DNA from: Acetobacteraceae bacterium | Lineage (GTDB): Bacteria > Pseudomonadota > Alphaproteobacteria > Acetobacterales > Acetobacteraceae | Direction of reading: 5' to 3' | Assembly (NCBI GenBank): GCA_947475475.1 | Contig: CANJOG010000027.1 | Coordinates: 1-12,302, forward strand | Length of the DNA: 12,302 bases | In this document: one piece after another, positions 7,889 to 12,302 of the stretch | Layout: the number at the start of each line of letters is the position of its first letter | Position numbering within the stretch: the stretch's first letter is position 1 | Notes under the pieces: generated by a model | Database searches by the model: none | What the model saw: the letters and a program-made list of their open reading frames with translations, nothing else | Told to the model about the DNA's origin: nothing | Translations under genes and position numbers: made by a program

Positions 7889-7950
7889 AGACGGGCCAAA
7901 CCCGCCTGATTCGGCCGCGCCGATATTGCTTCGCCCCCCCGCGAATGGCA

Positions 7951-7979
7951 GCTTCCCTGCATCTTTGAAGCAGGGTGAG
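7951..7979 (+). promoter_or_regulatory. Competing hairpins over the scoA ribosome binding site
   Basis: CCCTGC (7955-7960) can pair with GCAGGG (7970-7975), which covers the start of the scoA Shine-Dalgarno AGGGTGAG (7972-7979). An alternative stem, GCTTC (7951-7955) with GAAGC (7967-7971), shares bases with both arms of the first, so the two cannot form together; the second leaves the Shine-Dalgarno largely free. The arrangement fits translational control but may be chance in GC-rich DNA. Confidence 0.35.
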
Positions 7980-7986
7980 ACGCGCA

Positions 7987-8691
7987 ATGGCGAAAAAAGT
8001 CTATCCGGATGCGCAGAGCGCGCTGGCCGGATTGCTGAAGGACGGCATGACCTTGATGGCAGGCGGTTTCGGCCTGTGCGGCGTGCCTTTCGCGCTGATC
8101 GACGCGGTGCGCGATTCCGGCGTGCAGAACATCACCGGCATTTCCAATAATGCCGGCACCGATGGTCAGGGCCTCGGCGTGCTGCTCGATACCCGGCAGA
8201 TCAAGAAGATGATCAGCTCCTATGTCGGTGAAAACGACACTTTCATGCGGCAGTATCTCGCCGGCGAGCTGGCGATCGAATTCAATCCGCAGGGCACGCT
8301 GGCCGAGCGCATCCGTGCGGGTGGCGCTGGTGTCGCCGCCTTCTTCACGCCCACAGGCGCCGGCACCTCGGTCGCCGAGGGCAAGGAGCAGCGCGAATTC
8401 AACGGCCGCCTGCATGTGATGGAAACCGGATTGCGCGCCGATGTGGCGCTGGTGCATGCCTGGAAGGGCGATACCGAAGGCAATCTGATTTATCGCAAGA
8501 CGGCGCGGAACTTCAATCCGATGATGGCGACCGCGGGCCGCGTGACGGTCGCGCAGGTTGAGGAACTTGTCGAGCCAGGCACGCTCGATCCCGATCACAT
8601 CATCACGCCGGGCATCTTCGTCCAGCGCATCATCAAGCTCGACCGGCCGGACAAGCGCATCGAGAAGCGCACCGTCCGTCCCCGCGCATAA
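7987..8691 (+). CDS. scoA: 3-oxoacid CoA-transferase subunit A
   Basis: This is the alpha subunit of a family I CoA-transferase (succinyl-CoA:3-ketoacid CoA-transferase type), which moves CoA from succinyl-CoA to acetoacetate or a similar 3-oxoacid. The 234 residues show GGFGLCGVP near the N-terminus, the [16 protein letters not shown] segment, [11 protein letters not shown], and FFTPTGAGT in the CoA-binding part. This matches ScoA more closely than PcaI or GctA, though substrate is not proven. The ATG at 7987 has AGGGTGAG 7 bases upstream; a GTG at 7975 lies within that signal and is less likely. It is followed 11 bases later by scoB, so the two subunits are coexpressed. The preceding 98-base gap holds the competing hairpins but no clear promoter, so readthrough from aroA-cmk is possible. 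Confidence 0.94.
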   Translation: MAKKVYPDAQSALAGLLKDGMTLMAGGFGLCGVPFALIDAVRDSGVQNITGISNNAGTDGQGLGVLLDTRQIKKMISSYVGENDTFMRQYLAGELAIEFNPQGTLAERIRAGGAGVAAFFTPTGAGTSVAEGKEQREFNGRLHVMETGLRADVALVHAWKGDTEGNLIYRKTARNFNPMMATAGRVTVAQVEELVEPGTLDPDHIITPGIFVQRIIKLDRPDKRIEKRTVRPRA

Positions 8692-8702
8692 GGAGCAGCA
8701 TC

Positions 8703-9356
8703 ATGGCCTGGACCCGCGATCAAATGGCCGCGCGCGCCGCTCAAGAGCTGCGCGACGGCATGTATGTGAACCTCGGCATCGGCATCCCGACACTGGTGTC
8801 GAACTTTGTTCCCGCCGGCATGTCGGTGCAGCTTCATTCCGAAAATGGCATGCTCGGCTATGGGCCTTTCCCGTATGAGGGAGAGGAGGACGCCGATGTC
8901 ATCAATGCCGGCAAGCAGACCGTCACTGAACTGCCGACCACCTCGTATTTCTCCAGCGCCGACAGTTTCGGCATGGTGCGCGGCGGGCATATCGACCTGA
9001 CCTATCTCGGCGCGCTGCAAGTGGCCGAGAATGGCGACATCGCCAACTGGATGGTGCCCGGCAAGATGGTCAAGGGCATGGGCGGTGCGATGGATCTCGT
9101 GGCCGGTGTGCGCAAGGTGATCGTGCTGATGGAGCACACCGCCAAGGGCGCGCCGAAGATTCTCGCCAAGTGCAACCTGCCGCTCACTGGCGCCGGCGTG
9201 GTGAACATGATCGTCACCGATCTCTGCGTCTTTACGGTGGATCATCCGGGCAAGCCGGGGCTCACTCTGGTGGAACTGGCGCCGGATGTGACGCTCGATC
9301 AGGTGCGCGCCGCGACCGAGGCGCAGTACGCTGTCAGCCCGAATTTGCAAGGCTGA
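8703..9356 (+). CDS. scoB: 3-oxoacid CoA-transferase subunit B
   Basis: This is the beta subunit of the same CoA-transferase and carries the catalytic residue. The 217 residues show [10 protein letters not shown] (21-30), [14 protein letters not shown] (44-57) with E47 as the expected active-site glutamate that forms the enzyme-CoA thioester, and the conserved [15 protein letters not shown] and [16 protein letters not shown] segments. AAGGAG lies about 8 bases upstream of the ATG. The pair with scoA is typical for acetoacetate use or for re-use of polyhydroxybutyrate breakdown products. It is followed by a moderate hairpin and then the tRNA-Ala gene. Alternative names in related systems are AtoA or PcaJ. 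Confidence 0.94.
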   Translation: MAWTRDQMAARAAQELRDGMYVNLGIGIPTLVSNFVPAGMSVQLHSENGMLGYGPFPYEGEEDADVINAGKQTVTELPTTSYFSSADSFGMVRGGHIDLTYLGALQVAENGDIANWMVPGKMVKGMGGAMDLVAGVRKVIVLMEHTAKGAPKILAKCNLPLTGAGVVNMIVTDLCVFTVDHPGKPGLTLVELAPDVTLDQVRAATEAQYAVSPNLQG

Positions 9357-9370
9357 CTCCCGCCGGGAAA

Positions 9371-9400
9371 GAGGGGCGAAAAAACCGGTTTCCGCCCCTT
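9371..9400 (+). terminator. Hairpin after scoB, weak terminator candidate
   Basis: AGGGGCG (9372-9378) pairs perfectly with CGCCCCT (9393-9399), enclosing a 14-base loop that holds the palindrome AAACCGGTTT. No U-tract follows, so it may be an RNA-end stabiliser rather than a strong terminator. Its right arm touches the tRNA promoter -35. Confidence 0.35.
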
Positions 9401-9428
9401 GATCCCCTCCAGCCTCCGGGGCTATATG
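9399..9428 (+). promoter_or_regulatory. Promoter for tRNA-Ala
   Basis: TTGATC (9399-9404) and TATATG (9423-9428) are separated by 18 bases, giving a housekeeping sigma-type promoter 18 bases before the mature tRNA 5' end. The -10 is the only A/T-rich hexamer in an otherwise GC-rich gap. Confidence 0.55.
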
Positions 9429-9446
9429 CCGCCTCCCACGCGACGG

Positions 9447-9522
9447 GGGGCCATAGCTCAGCTGGGAGAGCGCCTGAATGGCATTCAGGAGGTCAGCGGT
9501 TCGATCCCGCTTGGCTCCACCA
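9447..9522 (+). tRNA. tRNA-Ala(GGC)
   Basis: The full cloverleaf is present. The acceptor stem is GGGGCCA (9447-9453) with TGGCTCC (9512-9518). The D-arm is GCTC/GAGC, the anticodon stem CCTGA/TCAGG, and the T-arm AGCGG-TTCGATC-CCGCT. The anticodon loop ATGGCAT gives anticodon GGC at 9480-9482. The third acceptor pair is G3-U70, the known identity element for alanyl-tRNA synthetase. The discriminator is A9519, and the CCA end is encoded (9520-9522). All stems pair without mismatch apart from this wobble. Confidence 0.97.
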
Positions 9523-9530
9523 TCGCCTCC

Positions 9531-9546
9531 AACCGGGTCACCGGTT
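9531..9546 (+). terminator. First hairpin downstream of tRNA-Ala
   Basis: AACCGG (9531-9536) and CCGGTT (9541-9546) form a perfect six-base stem around GTCA. It begins 8 bases after the tRNA CCA end. It has no U-tract and probably marks the tRNA trailer for processing rather than stopping transcription. Confidence 0.35.
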
Positions 9547-9550
9547 GTGC

Positions 9551-9568
9551 GCCGGATTTCGATCCGGC
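9551..9568 (+). terminator. Second hairpin downstream of tRNA-Ala (UUCG loop)
   Basis: GCCGGAT (9551-9557) and ATCCGGC (9562-9568) pair perfectly around a TTCG tetraloop, a very stable RNA loop type although the closing pair is U-A. No U-tract follows. It may block 3' exonucleases or assist the stronger terminator that follows. Confidence 0.4.
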
Positions 9569-9577
9569 GGGATTAAG

Positions 9578-9611
9578 AAAAAGGCCGGCCGCATCAGCGG
9601 GCGGCCTTTTT
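9578..9611. terminator. Bidirectional intrinsic terminator
   Basis: AAAAAGGCCG... (9578-9592) pairs with ...GGCCTTTTT (9597-9611) over 15 positions with one G-G mismatch (9588/9601) and the loop ATCA. The A5 on the left and T5 (then CTTT) on the right make it work in both directions: for the tRNA transcript on the plus strand and for the amidohydrolase operon, whose stop is at 9666, on the minus strand. Confidence 0.85.
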
Positions 9612-9665
9612 CTTTGTCCCCACTTTTCCGTTTAAGTCGTCGGGATCTCCTTGCGAATCATCGGG

Positions 9666-10697
9666 TCAGATATCCAGCCGGTAGAAGCGCCGCGCGGTGT
9701 CGTGGAACAAGGCCGCCCGCTCATCGGCCGATGCGGAGACCGTCAGGCGCTTGAACGCATTCCAGGCTGAGACATAGGAACACCCACCTTTATCCGGCGG
9801 AAAATTGACCTCGAACATGCAGCGCTCGACGCCGAACGCCGCGATGCCGGTCTCGACATAAGGCTTCCACGCCGCAGCCAACTCCCCCGAGGATGGCGGC
9901 AGAACCTGATCATTGAAGCCAAATCCGAACAGCTTGATCGCCATGCCGCCAATCTTGAGAAAAACATTCGGGCGCTTGGCGACATTGCGAAGCCCGGCCG
10001 CCCAGATATCGAAAATCTCCTGGCGCTTGCCGGCATAAGGCCCGATGCCGAGCGGCGAGCCGCAATGGTTCAGAACAATCGGCACATCCGGACAGGCATC
10101 GGCCAGGACGGCCAGCTCATGCAACTGGGTGTGGAAGATGAAACAGTCGAAGCTCAGGCCAAGCTGCTTCAGCCTGGCCATGCCGTCATGGAATCTCGGC
10201 TCCATCAGCATGCCCAGCGGCGGCTGCGGATACATCACCGACACCACATAGTGATCGCGCGCCGCAATCCGCCTGATGCCGCGAAACCGGCCACCACCAG
10301 CTTCCACATGCGCTTCCAGCACCGGCGCCACACGATCGCCGAGCAGCAATTCGGCATAGCTGACGATTCCCGCGGGAAGCTGCGTGTGCGATCCGCGCCT
10401 GACACACTCATCGGCGAAAGCGGCGGCAAATTCCGTCTCGCCGACTGGCCGCATCTCCTCGGGGCCGGAGTGCCGGTAGCCGGCGAAAGCCTGCACATAG
10501 ACGGTGCCGAGGATATTATGTCCCGCCCCGGTATCGGCCAGCATCTCATCGAGCAGATAGCGATCGCCCGCATGATCCCACAGGTGATGATGCGCATCGA
10601 TGATTGGCAGCTCCGGCTCCAGCACATCCTCTCGCAATTTTTCCAGCCATGACCGATCGGGAGGCAGGCCGAGATACTTGGCGCTATCGCTGTGCAT
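9666..10697 (-). CDS. Amidohydrolase family protein (COG3618-like TIM-barrel hydrolase)
   Basis: This 343-residue metal-dependent hydrolase has a TIM-barrel fold related to 2-pyrone-4,6-dicarboxylate lactonase and L-fuconolactonase. The metal motif HxH is in IDAHHHLWD (33-41; H36 and H38), a further conserved histidine is in VLNHCGSP (H211), and the C-terminal motif reads MFEVNFPPDKGG (about 294-305). That motif has Asn at the place of the Asp found in lactonases such as LigI, with Asp302 nearby as a possible substitute. It probably hydrolyses a lactone or cyclic amide or ester in a degradation pathway; the substrate is unknown. CGGAGA lies 8 bases before the ATG. It is the second gene of an operon, 39 bases after the SDR gene, and transcription likely ends at the terminator at 9578-9611. 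Confidence 0.92.
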   Translation of the reverse strand: MHSDSAKYLGLPPDRSWLEKLREDVLEPELPIIDAHHHLWDHAGDRYLLDEMLADTGAGHNILGTVYVQAFAGYRHSGPEEMRPVGETEFAAAFADECVRRGSHTQLPAGIVSYAELLLGDRVAPVLEAHVEAGGGRFRGIRRIAARDHYVVSVMYPQPPLGMLMEPRFHDGMARLKQLGLSFDCFIFHTQLHELAVLADACPDVPIVLNHCGSPLGIGPYAGKRQEIFDIWAAGLRNVAKRPNVFLKIGGMAIKLFGFGFNDQVLPPSSGELAAAWKPYVETGIAAFGVERCMFEVNFPPDKGGCSYVSAWNAFKRLTVSASADERAALFHDTARRFYRLDI

Positions 10698-10736
10698 ATC
10701 TAAAGTCTCCGTTCTGTCGCAGTGAGTGCGCGGCGC

Positions 10737-11513
10737 CTATTCGCGAATGCCCGCCCGCAACAAGCCGCCATCGACAATCAGCGTCGTGCCATTGACATAG
10801 GCTGCATCGGGCGAGGCGAGAAAGGCGATTGCATTGGCCATATCCTCGGGCGTGCCAAGTCGCCCTTGCGGAATCCGGTCGAGCCGGGCCTGGCGCGAAT
10901 GCGCGGACATGTTCCGGGCCGACATCTCGGTGGCCACCGGCCCTGGCGAAATCGCATTGACGGAGATTCCCAGAGGCGCCAATTCAAAGGCCATCACCTG
11001 GGTCAGCGCGATCACACCGCCCTTCGCCGCCGCATAGACCGCCTGCTTGCCGGCCGCGTAATGTGCCGCCAGCGAGGAGACATTGACGATGCGCCCGGCA
11101 CCCTTGCGGACCATTGCCCGCGCGACTTCCTGTCCGACGATGAAATAGCCTGTCAGATTAAGGTTGAGGATGAAATTCCAGTCTTCATCCTTCAGCTCCA
11201 GGAACGATGCCTGGCGCGCGAGGCCAGCATTATTGACCAATATGTCGATGCCACCGCATTCAGATTCCACTGCTGCAACGGCGGCAGAAACCGAATTCCG
11301 GTCGGTCACGTCAACGCGCCAGGAACTGGCACGACCACCGGCGGCCCGGACCGAATCGGCCACCGCATTGGCAGCCGCTTCATTGATGTCGAACACCGCA
11401 ACAAAGGCGCCATCGGCAGCAAGGCGTCGGGATGTGGCACCACCGATTCCGCCACCCCCGCCGGTGACAATCGCGACCTGGCCCTCAAGGCGCTGCAAGA
11501 GAGACTGGGACAT
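10737..11513 (-). CDS. SDR family oxidoreductase (FabG-like)
   Basis: This 258-residue classical short-chain dehydrogenase has the cofactor motif TGGGGGIG (17-24), NNAG (94-97), and the catalytic residues N119, S147, Y160 and K164 (YAAAK). D42 after strand 2 (FDIN) favours NAD(H). The C-terminal NGTTLIVDGGL segment is typical. It resembles 3-oxoacyl-ACP reductase-like dehydrogenases used in catabolic operons. The ATG at 11513 is chosen for GGAGGAA about 3-9 bases upstream; the in-frame ATG at 11525 lies before that signal, and the open frame to 11756 is intergenic shadow. It is the first gene of the operon with the amidohydrolase and divergent from the LLM oxidoreductase. The three probably act in one pathway. 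Confidence 0.92.
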   Translation of the reverse strand: MSQSLLQRLEGQVAIVTGGGGGIGGATSRRLAADGAFVAVFDINEAAANAVADSVRAAGGRASSWRVDVTDRNSVSAAVAAVESECGGIDILVNNAGLARQASFLELKDEDWNFILNLNLTGYFIVGQEVARAMVRKGAGRIVNVSSLAAHYAAGKQAVYAAAKGGVIALTQVMAFELAPLGISVNAISPGPVATEMSARNMSAHSRQARLDRIPQGRLGTPEDMANAIAFLASPDAAYVNGTTLIVDGGLLRAGIRE

Positions 11514-11593
11514 GCGTTCCTCCATGCGACCACACCTCGCGGAGGCGGGCACGATTATTGCCGCCATCTTCCTGGCCGCCTCAGTTGCCGTCA

Positions 11594-11653
11594 ACCGCAT
11601 GCGGCCAAGCCACGTGCGACAAAGAGACTGGACCGCATGGCCCGGTGCCACGT
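11594..11653. repeat. Paired direct repeat, 38-bp period, possible operator
   Basis: The composite word ACCGCATG-N7-GCCACGT occurs twice, at 11594-11615 and 11632-11653, exactly 38 bases apart; the 7-base centres differ. The first copy contains the perfect palindrome CCGCATGCGG (11595-11604). The repeats sit in the 208-base divergent region between the SDR and LLM genes, and the second copy overlaps the candidate LLM promoter spacer. This is the layout expected of regulator binding sites. Confidence 0.5.
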
Positions 11654-11658
11654 ATTCT
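11629..11658 (+). promoter_or_regulatory. Candidate promoter for the LLM oxidoreductase
   Basis: TGGACC (11629-11634) and TATTCT (11653-11658), with 18 bases between them, each match 4 of 6 consensus positions. It lies 63 bases before the TTG start. A GCCCG/CGGGC hairpin (11664-11679) would sit at the start of the message. Confidence 0.3.
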
Positions 11659-11721
11659 TCTCTGCCCGCGAAGACGGGCGAGCCAGGCAGGCGCCCGGCC
11701 CAATGACCGGAGGAAGCAACA

Positions 11722-12302
11722 TTGAAATACGGAGTCCGTCTCCATCCGCTGAGCATGTTTCCCGAATTCGACGCTATCGTGCGCTTCGTGCAGCATGCGG
11801 AAGAGCTCGGCTACGACTTCATTGCCCTGCCGGACCACACGATCTTCCCGACCGAGTATGAGTCCACCATGGGGCGTGATTGGCACGATCCAATCATCCT
11901 CGCCGTGGCACTGGCCAGCCAGACCAAGCGCATCCATTTCGCGACAGATGTTCTGGTGCTACCGCAATGGCAGCCCATCCGCCTGGCCAAGTCAGTCGCC
12001 ACTGCCGATCTGGCGACGCGCGGCCGGCTCGATATCGGTGTGGGCGTCGGCTGGTTGCAGACCGAGGTTGATCTGCTCGGCGGCGATTTCCGCAAGCGCG
12101 GCCGGATGATGGAAGAATATGTCGCCGTGATGAAGAACCTCTGGCTGACGCATCCGTCCACCTTCAAGGGTGAGTTCATTTCCTACGAAGATATGTGTTG
12201 CTATCCGAAGCCCTGGCAGAAGACTGGGCCACGTATCCTGATCGGTGGCGGTGTCCATATCTCCGCCGAGCGCGCGGCGCGCATTGGCGATGGCTGGATG
12301 CC
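11722..12302 (+). CDS. LLM class (luciferase-like) oxidoreductase, N-terminal part
   Basis: This is the first 193 residues of a luciferase-like TIM-barrel oxidoreductase, probably the F420-dependent TIGR03619-like subgroup; FMN-dependent monooxygenases share the fold. The first strand reads KYGVRLHPLSMFP, followed by AEELGYDFIALPDH (about 26-39), RIHFATDVLVLPQWQPIRLAK (about 70-90), the DLATRGRLDIGVGVGW segment (about 96-111) and ILIGGG near the window edge. The start is TTG at 11722: GGAGGAAG lies about 8 bases upstream and the conserved first strand begins immediately. An internal ATG at 11755 would remove that strand. The gene runs past the right edge, so the C-terminus is unseen. It is divergent from the SDR/amidohydrolase operon and could supply the oxidative step of the same pathway. 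Confidence 0.88.
   Translation, partial: MKYGVRLHPLSMFPEFDAIVRFVQHAEELGYDFIALPDHTIFPTEYESTMGRDWHDPIILAVALASQTKRIHFATDVLVLPQWQPIRLAKSVATADLATRGRLDIGVGVGWLQTEVDLLGGDFRKRGRMMEEYVAVMKNLWLTHPSTFKGEFISYEDMCCYPKPWQKTGPRILIGGGVHISAERAARIGDGWM

Noticed and set aside
6425..7987. 520-codon and 406-codon frames antisense to aroA/cmk
   Set aside because: Shadow frames with low-complexity Arg/Ala/Gly content and no domain, opposite two well-identified genes.
11514..11756. Longer N-terminus of the second SDR protein
   Set aside because: The extra residues precede the normal SDR start, cover the divergent intergenic region, and GGAGGAA directly supports the ATG at 11513.
1..12302. CRISPR arrays, insertion sequences, phage or toxin-antitoxin genes
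   Set aside because: No regularly spaced repeats, transposase or integrase motifs, or small paired genes were seen on either strand.

Overview
The window (about 12.3 kb, GC-rich) looks like chromosomal DNA of an alphaproteobacterium, plausibly Rhodospirillales-like. The main markers are a TIGR02300/FYDLN zinc-ribbon gene divergent from aroA-cmk and an alphaproteobacterial-type dnaX with a long N-terminal extension. Genus cannot be decided from the sequence.

Layout. Positions 1-83 may hold the 3' end of the small SRP RNA (low confidence). Then comes a replication/repair run, dnaX - ybaB - recR (84-3053, +), followed by a single REP-like hairpin with a GTAG head and an SDR dehydrogenase (3145-3921, +). 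Convergent to the SDR is a minus-strand run read from about 5741 down to 3928: a FYDLN zinc-ribbon protein, a class I SAM methyltransferase and a PilZ-domain protein. Divergent from the FYDLN gene is aroA - cmk (5901-7888, +, 4-bp ATGA overlap), then scoA - scoB, a two-subunit family I CoA-transferase (7987-9356). A tRNA-Ala(GGC) with its own promoter-like box follows at 9447-9522, then three hairpins, the last a strong bidirectional terminator. The right end is an accessory catabolic-looking block: an amidohydrolase and an SDR in one minus-strand operon (11513 to 9666), divergent from a luciferase-like (LLM, probably F420- or flavin-dependent) oxidoreductase that starts with TTG at 11722 and runs off the window.

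How it fits together. dnaX (clamp loader), YbaB and RecR form a widely conserved DNA-metabolism unit. aroA and cmk are housekeeping genes (chorismate and dCMP/CMP phosphorylation), but the rpsA gene that commonly follows cmk in Proteobacteria is absent; scoAB takes that place. ScoAB activates acetoacetate or a related 3-oxoacid with succinyl-CoA. The amidohydrolase, SDR and LLM genes suggest uptake-independent breakdown of a lactone, cyclic or aromatic-derived compound, but the substrate is not readable.

No CRISPR array, insertion sequence, transposase, toxin-antitoxin pair or phage gene was seen, and I found no clearly new multi-gene system. The most interesting signals are small: the REP-like element, a 38-bp-period direct repeat between the divergent SDR and LLM genes, two competing hairpins over the scoA ribosome binding site, a duplicated gene tail after the FYDLN gene, symmetric stop codons in a hairpin between two convergent genes, and triple GLF(G/E)D motifs in the DnaX N-terminus.
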